Of a stretch of 39,577 bases of DNA, positions 12,681-20,348 are shown piece by piece. Origin of the DNA: Rhodoferax ferrireducens (lineage in GTDB: Bacteria; Pseudomonadota; Gammaproteobacteria; Burkholderiales; Burkholderiaceae_C); the NCBI RefSeq assembly GCF_003347515.1, contig NZ_QEII01000227.1, positions 1-39,577 on the forward strand, read 5' to 3'. The notes under the pieces are model-generated. The model made no database searches. It was not told the DNA's origin and saw nothing but the letters and a program-made list of their open reading frames with translations. The position numbers were made by a program, and so were the translations under genes. Each line of letters starts with the position of its first letter. Within the stretch, counting starts at the first letter, position 1.

Positions 12681-12788
12681 TCAAATCTCGCTTGGTTCAA
12701 TAATTCAAAGTTCACCAGCCATTACGACGGGTGAGGGCATTTCCCAACGACGGATTTGTTTGGCGCGTGGTCTTGTTTTTTGTATGAC

Positions 12789-13271
12789 TCACGCGGCTCC
12801 CTTTTTTTGATCGGCCACGGATAGAGCTTGGCCGTCGCGGGGTGGGCCAACTGCTGCTGCATATGCTCTTAGTTGGACTACACAGGCGGCCCGTTGTGCT
12901 TCATTCAGTTTTGACAAAATATCCATGGCCTCGGCAGTCCATCTGTCGACCCTTTGTGTTGGAAGTTGGATGACGCCAGATTCATTTGCGGGTTCGTGCC
13001 CATTTGAATGGCTGTCGCGGTCGATTTTGTAGTTGGCCGGCAAATCAACTGCGCCGTCCCAGTAGCCGGCGGGAAGGTCAAATGCCTTTGTGCAGGCGGT
13101 CATGATTTCCAAGCCAACGCCTTTCCCACCTTTTTTGCCGATTGGGTAAAAAAGACGGCTCACGTAGGTGGCGTCTTTTCCGATTTTTCGTGCCAATTCG
13201 GCGGCTTTTTTGTTACAGCGATCGTCACGCAAACGCATCAGTAGCAGTTGGTGATTGGTGAATTCAGGCAT
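12789..13271 (-). CDS. Phage repressor (CI-like) without a peptidase domain
   Basis: A 160-residue protein with an N-terminal helix-turn-helix: LLLMRLRDDRCNKKAAELAR and KIGKDATYVSRLFYP give the two helices and the turn. A short helical C-terminal part (MDILSKLNEAQRAACVVQLR) follows. It diverges from the Cro-like gene across operator repeats, the classical repressor position. No S24/LexA-type self-cleavage domain is present, so RecA-driven autocleavage is not expected. ATG 13271 has a GGAAG site; longer frames upstream would run across the operators. It probably represses both the rightward (13.3 kb) and leftward (10.9 kb) promoters. Confidence 0.86.
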   Translation of the reverse strand: MPEFTNHQLLLMRLRDDRCNKKAAELARKIGKDATYVSRLFYPIGKKGGKGVGLEIMTACTKAFDLPAGYWDGAVDLPANYKIDRDSHSNGHEPANESGVIQLPTQRVDRWTAEAMDILSKLNEAQRAACVVQLRAYAAAVGPPRDGQALSVADQKKGAA

Positions 13272-13292
13272 TCCCGGAATTTTCTTCCGTAA

Positions 13293-13349
13293 ATACCTAC
13301 GGGTAAACGCCCTGTGGGTATTGATTGAGTGTATACCTTGAGGTATATT
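13293..13349 (+). promoter_or_regulatory. Repressor/Cro operator region with rightward promoter (OR/PR-like)
   Basis: TTGATT (13321-13326), a 17-bp spacer and TATATT (13344-13349) form the rightward promoter. The operator ATACCTTGAGGTAT (13333-13346) occupies the spacer and -10, exactly as in the leftward promoter. A second site, ATACCTACGGGTAA, is at 13293-13306, a weaker half-site (GGGTAT) at 13316-13321, and another half-site (ATACCTCA) at 13374. The promoter lies so close to cro ATG 13357 that its mRNA would be nearly leaderless. Confidence 0.78.
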
Positions 13350-13356
13350 CAGGATC

Positions 13357-13791
13357 ATGGACAAATTACTCATATACCTCAACAGCCTGAATCACAAAGA
13401 TCGGGAGGCGTTTGCCAAGCGCTGCGGCACCACGGTTGGCTACCTTAGAAAAGCGATCTCGGTGAACCAGCGTATTGGTGAGGTGTTGTGCCTGCGCATT
13501 GGGTTGGAGTCCAACGGGGTCATCAAGCCGGAAGATATTCGCCCTGACCTTGATTGGGAGTATTTGCGAACAGCCCTCTCTGGAACAGTGCATGAAGCCC
13601 CCACCACCATTGCGCAGGCAGCTATTAAATCCGTAGCGCCCGTGGTCGTCATCCCCGATCAGCTCGGCGCCCTGCGCACCGGCGTCGCGCGTCGCCACAG
13701 TCCCCGCATGGAGAAGGGTGCTTTGGTGGATATTGATCGCCGCTCCAAGAAGATTCCGCCGTTTCAGGCGACAGAGACGGGGGTGGCTTGA
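13357..13791 (+). CDS. Cro-like/YdaS-type transcriptional regulator
   Basis: A 144-residue protein. Residues 1-65 form a YdaS/Cro-like helix-turn-helix: LNSLNHKDREAFAKRCGTTV, GYLRKAISVNQRIGEVLCLR, then the typical DLDWEYLR. The C-terminal 70 residues are Pro/Ala-rich and low in predicted structure. It is the first rightward early gene, divergent from the repressor, and its start carries an operator half-site. Expected role: antagonise the repressor and commit to lytic growth. Confidence 0.85.
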   Translation: MDKLLIYLNSLNHKDREAFAKRCGTTVGYLRKAISVNQRIGEVLCLRIGLESNGVIKPEDIRPDLDWEYLRTALSGTVHEAPTTIAQAAIKSVAPVVVIPDQLGALRTGVARRHSPRMEKGALVDIDRRSKKIPPFQATETGVA

Positions 13792-13792
13792 G

Positions 13793-14041
13793 ATGCGCAG
13801 CACTACCGCAAAGCGGCTGGCCACATGCTCTGAGGTGAGCAAGCCGATGCCCGTGGTGACATTCCACCTTATCGGATCGCCGACACCTGTCCTGGCTCCG
13901 ACGTCACTGCTTGATGTTGTTGGTGGTTTAACTGCGCAGCTGCAGCAAATGATTGTGGATGTTAAAGATATCCATAGCCGTATTTTTTCGCAAATTGATG
14001 CTTTGGCGTTAAAAGTCAGTCTGCCCGATTCATCGAAATGA
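13793..14041 (+). CDS. Hypothetical early phage protein
   Basis: An 82-residue frame starting 1 bp after the cro-like stop (MRSTTAKRLATCSEVSKPMP), with a helical second half (LTAQLQQMIVDVKDIHSRIF). Support comes from its tight spacing with cro. It converges with, and overlaps by 26 bp, a small leftward gene. Function not recognised. Confidence 0.6.
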   Translation: MRSTTAKRLATCSEVSKPMPVVTFHLIGSPTPVLAPTSLLDVVGGLTAQLQQMIVDVKDIHSRIFSQIDALALKVSLPDSSK

Positions 14042-14216
14042 TGGTTGCGAGACGACCAAGCTCCTCCAATACGTCCGCGATTAGGTCGTTGGCTGGCAGA
14101 TCCCTGTATGCAGCGGCTTCTTCCTTGGTCATGTTTATGGATTTGGCATTCTGCCGATTTCGAACCATTTCCCGGACGGTTGCTGCAAATTGCAGTTCTT
14201 CGATTGTGTGTTTCAT
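14016..14216 (-). CDS. Small hypothetical protein on the opposite strand of the early-right region
   Basis: A 66-residue charged helical protein starting MKHTIEELQFAATVREMVRN, with a clear AAGGGG ribosome site before ATG 14216. It is read against the rightward early genes and ends inside the 3' part of the 13793 gene. It may be a lysogeny-expressed protein or regulator; no family is recognised. Confidence 0.6.
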   Translation of the reverse strand: MKHTIEELQFAATVREMVRNRQNAKSINMTKEEAAAYRDLPANDLIADVLEELGRLATIISMNRAD

Positions 14217-14471
14217 GAGTAGCCCCTTGATGAAGTTGATGTGTGTGAGATCCATCAGTGTAGTCAGGCGGGCTGCTCGCCCATTTCCCGCCCGCCGCCA
14301 TCAATTCCGGCGCTCTACCCTTGGTGGCCCTCTCCCTGTTACCGGTACCGCACGCAGGCAAGTGCGCGGTGCTTGGGCGCTTGGGGCGGTGGGCGGTCTT
14401 TGTTCGTTTCATGCCCGCAGTGTCGGCGGGCCATGTGTATCTGTCTGTAACAACACTTTTGAGGTTTTGCA

Positions 14472-14960
14472 ATGATTGCAATGAGTTTGCGCGATGCGGC
14501 TTATCACGTGGTGCACGACTACCCGGGCGGGGCCAGCTCTCTGGCCCCGCGTCTGGGCAAGAGCAGCACTTATCTGAGTAGCGAGGTGGCAGGCACCGGC
14601 ACGGCCAAGCTGGGTCTGCTGGATGCCGAAACTATTACCTACCTGACCGGTGATCTGCGCATCCTGTCGGCCTTTGCCACCAACGCCGGCCAGATGCTGG
14701 TGCCGCTGCCGTTGGCTGGCGACTTGCCGAACGATGACTGCATGCTGCGCCTGGCCGACTCGGCCAAGGGTTTCGGGGACTTGTGCAAGGAAGTCGCCAG
14801 CGACCTGGCGGACGGCAATATCACGGACAACGAACTGACCCGCATCGACCGCGAGTGCGGCGCCCTGATTGCCAAACTGCATGCCCTGCGCGGCTCGCTG
14901 GCCAAGCGCAACCTGGCCGGCAAGGCGGCTTATTTGAACCGCGCAGAGCAGGGCGCGTGA
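14472..14960 (+). CDS. CII-like phage regulatory protein (CP76 family)
   Basis: A 162-residue protein of the Phage_CP76/CII regulatory family. It starts with MIAMSLRDAAYHVVHDYPGG and an early helix-turn-helix-like section (SLAPRLGKSSTYLSSEVAG), followed by long helices (LCKEVASDLADGNITDNELT). Such proteins regulate the lysis/lysogeny decision in beta- and gammaproteobacterial phages. ATG 14472 begins the rightward replication operon; two bases separate its stop from the next start. Confidence 0.85.
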   Translation: MIAMSLRDAAYHVVHDYPGGASSLAPRLGKSSTYLSSEVAGTGTAKLGLLDAETITYLTGDLRILSAFATNAGQMLVPLPLAGDLPNDDCMLRLADSAKGFGDLCKEVASDLADGNITDNELTRIDRECGALIAKLHALRGSLAKRNLAGKAAYLNRAEQGA

Positions 14961-14962
14961 CC

Positions 14963-15208
14963 ATGGCCAGCGACAAACCCGCCGCGCCTTACACCGGCTT
15001 CGACACCCCTTGCGTCTTCCATTGGCGCATCGCCCCGGCCGGCCGCATCAAGCCCGTCAAACCCCAGATCAACAACGGCCCCTGGCTGACCAAGCAGCAG
15101 CAGGCTGTGTGCGCACTGTCCACCCCGCAAGAGCGCCGCGATCTGCTGGCGGCACTGGCTGTGCAGGCCGCAGCCAAGCTCGATATCCCATCCTCCACCA
15201 AGGTGTAA
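14963..15208 (+). CDS. Hypothetical phage protein
   Basis: An 81-residue protein starting MASDKPAAPYTGFDTPCVFH, with basic Pro-rich sequence in the middle and an Ala-rich helix at the end. It lies 2 bp after the CII-like gene and 3 bp before the next, so it belongs to the replication operon. Function unknown. Confidence 0.75.
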   Translation: MASDKPAAPYTGFDTPCVFHWRIAPAGRIKPVKPQINNGPWLTKQQQAVCALSTPQERRDLLAALAVQAAAKLDIPSSTKV

Positions 15209-15211
15209 CCC

Positions 15212-15568
15212 ATGCATCACTCACCACAAACCACTTCTGCCCAGACCAGCGCCCAGGCGTTCGGCGCTGTTGGCCTGAGCAACCTCAAGAAGCTGCAGGA
15301 CAAGATTCTCGATATCTGTATTGCCGCGCAACGCAATGGGGCGAGAGACTTGAGCGGGCGCGAGATTCAGCAGCGCTACGAGCAGCATTTCAGCCTAGCC
15401 CAGGGTTATGCCGTGCGCATTGAGATGTCGAGCGTGAGCAGCCGTGTCAATGCCTTGGTGTCCGCTGGCCGGCTGGAGCGCGTGGAGGTGGCGCGGGCCT
15501 GTGCCGTGACGGGCAGCAATATCCTTCCCGTGCGGGTGCCGATGACGCAGGCGAGTTTGGTAGCTTAA
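15212..15568 (+). CDS. Hypothetical phage protein, possible winged helix
   Basis: A 118-residue protein. From residue 24 it reads like a small winged-helix DNA-binding fold (LKKLQDKILDICIAAQRNGA, GREIQQRYEQHF, SSRVNALVSAGRLERVEV, a helix followed by a beta wing). It sits directly upstream of the replication protein gene (2 bp gap), so a role in replication initiation or its control is plausible. Confidence 0.75.
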   Translation: MHHSPQTTSAQTSAQAFGAVGLSNLKKLQDKILDICIAAQRNGARDLSGREIQQRYEQHFSLAQGYAVRIEMSSVSSRVNALVSAGRLERVEVARACAVTGSNILPVRVPMTQASLVA

Positions 15569-15570
15569 AA

Positions 15571-16491
15571 ATGGCAACCATTCATCAGCGTCAACCCTGG
15601 CTGCGTTTGTGGACGGACATGCCCAATGATCCCAAGTGGCGCACCATAGCCAAGGTGTCCAAACAGAGCATCGCTTCCGTGATGGCGGTGTACCTGCACA
15701 TCATTGTGTCAGCATCGAACGCAACCGAACGCGGGCGAACGCACGACGTGTGCAACGAAGATGTGGCGAACGCACTCGACCTTGAATGTGAACAAGTCGA
15801 TGCCATCGTGAACGCCATGCAAGGCCGTGTGCTCGATGGTGACCAAGTGTCGGGCTGGGACAAACGCCAGCCCGGGCGTGAGGATGGGTCTGCTGAGCGT
15901 GCAAAAGAGTGGCGCGAGGCTAAAAAACAGGCCAATAAGGGTGATTTGCACGTTTCTGGTGCAGATTCCGTAAGCACCGAACGCACGCAAACGCAGCCGA
16001 ACGCAGCCGAACGCAATCGAACGCTAGAGGAGAGGAGAGGAGAGGAGATAAGAGAAGAGAAGAACACACAGACACCGCCAACGTTCGCGAACGAGCCGAG
16101 CACTTCGGTGACCAAGGCCGGGGCCGTGTGTGTGGTTTTGAAATCCGAGCGGATACCCTCGGTCAACCCGTCGCACCCGGAATTGCTGGCGTTGCTGGCG
16201 AAGGGAGCCGAAGTCGGTCAGTTCACGGCGGCGGCACAGATCGCCGTGAAAGCCGGTAAGCCCGAATTCGCCTACGTGCTGGGAATCGTCAAGCGGCAAA
16301 TGGAAAGTGCGGCTGCCATTGCGGCTACATCGATGACAGTGCCTGCGCCCATCGCCGTCACGGTGCCGGGTCGCCCGGGTGTTGATCCGACGCTGGCCCG
16401 GCTGGACGCGGAGGCGCTTGTCCCACGAAAGGGCCCGTCCGCAGAAGAGCGCGCCCGGATAGCCGAACTCTTGAAGCCGGTGGTGGCGTGA
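15571..16491 (+). CDS. Phage replication initiation protein (O-like)
   Basis: A 306-residue protein whose N-terminal domain (WLRLWTDMPNDPKWRTIAKV and following helices to about residue 105) resembles the DNA-binding domain of phage replication proteins that load DnaB. A low-complexity charged linker (about 115-165, including EERRGEEIREEKN) is encoded by iterons and a purine tract. The C-terminal half is Ala/Val/Pro-rich. As in lambda O, the probable origin lies inside the gene. No separate helicase or loader gene follows, so the protein may recruit host DnaB itself. Confidence 0.8.
   Translation: MATIHQRQPWLRLWTDMPNDPKWRTIAKVSKQSIASVMAVYLHIIVSASNATERGRTHDVCNEDVANALDLECEQVDAIVNAMQGRVLDGDQVSGWDKRQPGREDGSAERAKEWREAKKQANKGDLHVSGADSVSTERTQTQPNAAERNRTLEERRGEEIREEKNTQTPPTFANEPSTSVTKAGAVCVVLKSERIPSVNPSHPELLALLAKGAEVGQFTAAAQIAVKAGKPEFAYVLGIVKRQMESAAAIAATSMTVPAPIAVTVPGRPGVDPTLARLDAEALVPRKGPSAEERARIAELLKPVVA
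15715..16062 (+). other. Candidate replication origin: two iteron clusters and a purine tract
   Basis: Cluster 1 has CGAACGC units at 15716, 15726 and 15736. Cluster 2 has units at 15978, 15988 (AAACGC variant), 15998, 16008 and 16018. Both have an exact 10-bp period, one helical turn. Further single copies occur near 15767. Cluster 2 is followed by a homopurine GA-rich tract (about 16026-16062) that could be the unwinding element. All lie within the replication gene. Confidence 0.72.
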
Positions 16492-16778
16492 TATGCACAT
16501 GCTGCCAAGTCGCCAAAGGTTTCGCCGGGTGCCGGTTTTTCAATCCCGCCTGCCTGTGCTGTGGAGCGAGGCTGATTCAGCATCTGGGCGGTCTACCCGT
16601 CAGCCGGTCCGAGTGCAAGACGCGCCGCCAGGCCATGCTGGCGGTGTGGGTCGAGCATGGCCACGACGAGCAGCGGATACGCGCCCTGGTCAAGGGAAAG
16701 CTTTGCATTGGCCCGGACGAGGTCACGGCGTTAGAGCACCTGCCATCGGCGAAACCCCGCTCTCGTGGGGTGAAGTAA
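16488..16778 (+). CDS. Small cysteine-rich (zinc-finger-like) phage protein
   Basis: A 96-residue protein starting at GTG 16488, overlapping the replication-gene stop by 4 bp. The N-terminal part has C3, C5, C6, C15 and the CLCCGA cluster (about 22-26), typical of a small zinc-binding fold, followed by a basic helical segment. The recognised context is the replication operon; the precise role is unknown. Confidence 0.75.
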   Translation: MICTCCQVAKGFAGCRFFNPACLCCGARLIQHLGGLPVSRSECKTRRQAMLAVWVEHGHDEQRIRALVKGKLCIGPDEVTALEHLPSAKPRSRGVK

Positions 16779-16818
16779 TGTTCGGCGTGAGTGCTGGGTT
16801 GATTGGTGGGGTGCAAGC

Positions 16819-17610
16819 ATGAAGATCAAGATGGAAGTTGACTTCACCAAAGCCTTGAAGTTGATCCGTCAGCTCAGTGGCCCGCAGATCAAGACTGCCA
16901 CTGCTGCAGCGCTCAACGATGCAGCGTTTGAAGGCCGCAAGATCGTTCAGGCCGAGATGAGCGCGTCGTTCGATGGCGTCACGCCATACCTCAAGAAAAG
17001 CATTCAGGTCGAGAAGGCCACGCCCGAGAGTCTGGTGGCCACCGTGGCGCCGCGCTACATGGGCGGCAAGGGTGTGGACCCGCAAAACATCCTGCGTGCC
17101 AGCATCTACGGCGGCCAGCGCAAGCACAAGGCCAGTGAGGTGGCTTTTGCTCGGGCCGGCATCCTGCCTGCGGGTTACTCCATCGTTCCGGGTGAGCAGT
17201 GCCCGCTGGACCAATACGGCAACATCAAGGGCGGCTTCATGGTGCAGCTCATCAGCTACTTCCAGGCTTTCGGTGAGCAGGGCTACAAAGCCAACATGAC
17301 GGCCAGGCGCAAAGCCAATCTGGCCAAGGCCGGGCGCAGCGCGGCTGGCTTCAAGACCATCAACGGCGTCGCGTATTTCCTGGGTCACGGCAAGCTGCGC
17401 AGCGGGCGTGGTGGCAATCACCTGCACCCCGGCATCTGGTCCAAGACCGGTACCCACGGCGCGGACGTGAAGCCCATCATCATGTTCGTCAAGCGGCCGT
17501 TCTACAAGGCCCGGCTGGACTTCTTCGGCAAGCCTATCAAAGCCGCCATCGACAAGTTCAACCCAAGATTGCGCTACCGCATCCGCAACATCCTAGAAGG
17601 GAAGTCATGA
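16819..17610 (+). CDS. Phage protein upstream of terminase, probably structural
   Basis: A 263-residue basic protein starting MKIKMEVDFTKALKLIRQLS. The opening region (ALNDAAFEGRKIVQAEMSAS) resembles minor-tail/tail-completion proteins of the gpZ or HK97 gp10 kind, but the length is greater than usual and similarity is only suggestive. It lies between the replication module and the candidate cos site, an odd place for a tail gene. It is well expressed-looking, with codon use like the structural genes. Confidence 0.7.
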   Translation: MKIKMEVDFTKALKLIRQLSGPQIKTATAAALNDAAFEGRKIVQAEMSASFDGVTPYLKKSIQVEKATPESLVATVAPRYMGGKGVDPQNILRASIYGGQRKHKASEVAFARAGILPAGYSIVPGEQCPLDQYGNIKGGFMVQLISYFQAFGEQGYKANMTARRKANLAKAGRSAAGFKTINGVAYFLGHGKLRSGRGGNHLHPGIWSKTGTHGADVKPIIMFVKRPFYKARLDFFGKPIKAAIDKFNPRLRYRIRNILEGKS

Positions 17611-17675
17611 CCCCCCCCTGTCTTGGGTCCTCCCGGAGACCCTTCGTATGCGGGTAATTCGAACCGCGTTTTTTT
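17611..17675 (+). other. Candidate cos/packaging region upstream of terminase
   Basis: This gene-free stretch of about 100 bp between 17611 and 17709 starts with eight C, followed by the near-palindrome GGGTC-CTCCCGGA-GACCC (17625-17642) and a T-run (17669-17676). Nu1/GpA-type terminases recognise cos just upstream of the small-subunit gene. The cleavage position cannot be read from sequence alone. Confidence 0.45.
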
Positions 17676-17709
17676 TCTAGTTCACAAGTTTTATAGGAGG
17701 TAAGTAAGG

Positions 17710-18225
17710 ATGCGCATTAAGGGCCAGGAGCAAATCGCGGCACTGATTGGTGTTGCGCCAAAGACCATCACCGAGTGGCAGGTGTTTGGTTTCCCGGTAG
17801 CGGTGCAGGGAGGCCCTGGCGTGCCCAGTGAATATGAATCTCCGGCATGCATTGCCTGGCTGGTGCAGCGTGAGCTGAGCAAGATCAGGTCGGAAACTCC
17901 GAAGGATCGGTTGTCACGGTTGCAGGGCGACAAGATCGAGCAGGAAATGCAGCGCGAAAGCGGCAAGCTGATCCCAGCCGACGAGGTTGAACCCATGTGG
18001 GAGAGTGCGGTGATTGCCGCCCGCGAGTTCCTGATGGGTGAGCCTGCGCGGATTGCCTCGCTGTCGATCGGCCTGGACAAGCTGGCCGTCGAGGCCTTGC
18101 TGAATACCTGCTTTGAGGCCTACCTCGTCAAGCTGTCGAACTGGCGTGCCGCGATGCTCGAAGATGACGACGAGCAAAACGAAGCGTCAGGCGCAGACTC
18201 TGATGACATGGGGCCGGCCGCCTGA
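17710..18225 (+). CDS. Terminase small subunit (Nu1-like)
   Basis: A 171-residue protein with an N-terminal winged-helix/MerR-like DNA-binding domain (QEQIAALIGVAPKTITEWQV), a middle helical region (SRLQGDKIEQEMQRESGKLI) and a C-terminal helical domain ending in an acidic tail. It matches the Nu1/DUF1441 small-subunit plan: recognise cos and recruit the large subunit. It has a strong AGGAGG ribosome site and ends overlapping the large-subunit start (TGATG). Confidence 0.9.
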   Translation: MRIKGQEQIAALIGVAPKTITEWQVFGFPVAVQGGPGVPSEYESPACIAWLVQRELSKIRSETPKDRLSRLQGDKIEQEMQRESGKLIPADEVEPMWESAVIAAREFLMGEPARIASLSIGLDKLAVEALLNTCFEAYLVKLSNWRAAMLEDDDEQNEASGADSDDMGPAA

Positions 18226-20348
18226 TGGCCTACGGGATCGAAGGAAACAATGCAGCGGCGCAGGCCCGCGTCGCGCTGCGCGGGATGTTTGCCCGCGTCT
18301 GGCGCAAGCACCGGCCACCGCCAAAATTGAGTTACCCCAACTGGGCGACCAGTTTCCGGGTGATGAGCGAAGAGGAATCTTCGATCAAAGGACGCTTTAC
18401 CTGGGAAGTCTCGCCCGGGCTCAAAGGCATTGCCGAGGCGGCCAGCCAGCCGAACACGCGCAAGATCACCGTGCAGAAAAGCGCCCAGGTTGGCTACACC
18501 GCCGGCATCGTCTGCAACATCATTGGCTACAACGTGCACTACCGGCCCAGCGTCATCGTGGCGGCTTTCCCGCGCAGCATGGCGGCCAAGGATTTTGCTT
18601 CTGAAAAGCTGGATCCGATGATCATGGCCACGCCGGTGCTGAGCAAACGCATTGCCCTGCGCAGCCGCGCCCAGGGCAACAGCATGCTGCGCAAACGGTT
18701 CCCTGGCGGCCTGATCAAGCTGGTGGGCACCAACAGCCCGAGCGACGTCAAGTCCACCAGCGCCCGCATCGTCATCGTCGAAGAGCCCGACGATGCCAGC
18801 TCCAATGTCAAGGGGCAGGGCAACAGCCTGAAGCTGCTCGAAGAGCGGGCCAAGACCTACAACGACCACCTGATCCTGATCGGCGGAACGCCCACTGCCA
18901 CCGGTGCCAGCGCGATCGAGGACGAAATGAAAAAAAGCGACAAGCGCTATTTTCATGTGCCGTGCCACTCCTGTGGCGAGACGCACCCGCTGGCCTGGGA
19001 AAACGTCACCATCCCCGAAGACAAGACCGCCAAGCCGCGCGATGTGTATTGCCACCACCAATGGGAGCTGGCGTTTTATACCTGCCCGCATTGCGGCACG
19101 GTCTGGACCGATGAGGAGCGCATCGCCAACCTGCGCCGGGCTGAGGATGCTGGTGCCGGCTGGGTGGCTACGGCTGACAGCACCGTGCCGGGCTTTTATC
19201 TCAATGAGCTGATGAGCACCTTTGACGGTTCACGCGTGCCCGTGCTGGCGCGCAAATACCTCGAAGCCAAAGACAACATGGACCGGGGCGACGTCAACGA
19301 CATGATTGCGTTCTGGAACAGCACGCTGGGCCTGACCTGGGAATACAAGGGCGAGCTGCCCGAAGAAGACGAGCTGCGTGTCCGTGCGGAAAAGTATGTT
19401 GAATGGTCCTGCCCGGCCGGCGCCGTGGAAGCCTTGATGACGGTCGACGTGCAGCACGACCGCGTGGCCGTGACCGTCTGGGTGTTTGGCCGGGGGGAGG
19501 AAATGTGGCTGGCGTACTGGGGCGAGCACTACGGACAGACCGTGGTGGCGCATGAGGGGGCATGGATCGAGCTGGAGCAGCTCATGCGCCGGGCTGTCAA
19601 CCATGCAACCGGCGCTTCCCTGGGCATCCGCATCGTCGGCATTGACTCGGGCGACGGACAAACCAGCGAGGCGGTGTATTCCTTTTGCCGCAAACACAGC
19701 CGCACCGACCGGCCGGTGCTGGCGCTCAAGGGGGCATCCGACGATGTCGGGCGCGTCGAGATCTGGACGCCGCCCAAAGCGATTGACCCCAATGCTCGCG
19801 CCACCAAGGCGTCCCGCGCCGGCGTGAAGGTCCACCTGGTCGGCACCGCCAAGGCCAAGGATTTGATTCTGGGCTGGTCAGAGCAGGGCGGTCGCATCCG
19901 GCTGGAGGGCTCCGGCCCGGGCCGCATGCACTGGTATGAAGGCGTTCGCGATGACTTCTTTGAGCAGATCCTGGGCGAGATCAAGATACCCAGTCGGAAT
20001 GATCCGCGCAAGCGTGTCTGGAAAGAGCGCAAGGACCGTGCGCACGAGGTGCTCGATTGCACGGTGTACGCCGTGTACCTGTATCGCCACCTTAAGCTGC
20101 ACCTGCGCAAGCCGGCGCATTGGGATGTCGCCGAGCGGCGCCTGCGCCAGGCGGAACTGCTGTTGCCCGACGACGAGGGTGTATTTGTTCCGCCAACCCC
20201 GGCGCCAGCGCCCGCAATAAACACGCCAGCGCCACAGCCCGCGATGCAAAGGCCAATAGTTGTAACGCCGCCTCCAGCCAAATTTCGGCCACGCCGCCCC
20301 CAGCCCTCCAATTCTTTTTCAAGCCCTGAATGGGGTGACCGTCTATGA
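18225..20348 (+). CDS. Terminase large subunit (lambda GpA family)
   Basis: A 707-residue packaging ATPase/nuclease of the GpA family, usual length for the family. Walker A-like KSAQVGYT is at 85-92 and Walker B RIVIVEEPDD at about 181-190. Zinc-binding CHSCGE and CPHCGT pairs lie at about 247 and 286. The nuclease domain follows with VDVQHDRV and GIDSGDG. The C-terminal 60 residues are Pro-rich, which may contact the small subunit or the portal. It translocates and cuts concatemeric DNA at cos. Confidence 0.95.
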   Translation: MAYGIEGNNAAAQARVALRGMFARVWRKHRPPPKLSYPNWATSFRVMSEEESSIKGRFTWEVSPGLKGIAEAASQPNTRKITVQKSAQVGYTAGIVCNIIGYNVHYRPSVIVAAFPRSMAAKDFASEKLDPMIMATPVLSKRIALRSRAQGNSMLRKRFPGGLIKLVGTNSPSDVKSTSARIVIVEEPDDASSNVKGQGNSLKLLEERAKTYNDHLILIGGTPTATGASAIEDEMKKSDKRYFHVPCHSCGETHPLAWENVTIPEDKTAKPRDVYCHHQWELAFYTCPHCGTVWTDEERIANLRRAEDAGAGWVATADSTVPGFYLNELMSTFDGSRVPVLARKYLEAKDNMDRGDVNDMIAFWNSTLGLTWEYKGELPEEDELRVRAEKYVEWSCPAGAVEALMTVDVQHDRVAVTVWVFGRGEEMWLAYWGEHYGQTVVAHEGAWIELEQLMRRAVNHATGASLGIRIVGIDSGDGQTSEAVYSFCRKHSRTDRPVLALKGASDDVGRVEIWTPPKAIDPNARATKASRAGVKVHLVGTAKAKDLILGWSEQGGRIRLEGSGPGRMHWYEGVRDDFFEQILGEIKIPSRNDPRKRVWKERKDRAHEVLDCTVYAVYLYRHLKLHLRKPAHWDVAERRLRQAELLLPDDEGVFVPPTPAPAPAINTPAPQPAMQRPIVVTPPPAKFRPRRPQPSNSFSSPEWGDRL

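Noticed and set aside
12100..12684. 194-codon frame giving a longer HNH protein
   Set aside because: The first 106 codons overlap the Zn-ribbon membrane protein gene and lack protein-like character. GTG 12366 overlaps the upstream stop and starts a signal-peptide-like segment.
13366..14481. Long leftward open frame (371 codons) opposite the cro-like region
   Set aside because: It is antisense to the recognised Cro-like gene, has low-complexity Arg/His-rich sequence with no motif, and would cross another well-supported small gene. GC-rich shadow frame.
18120..19835. Large leftward open frames opposite the terminase gene
   Set aside because: They mirror the terminase codons, show no recognisable domain and have no coupling to neighbours.
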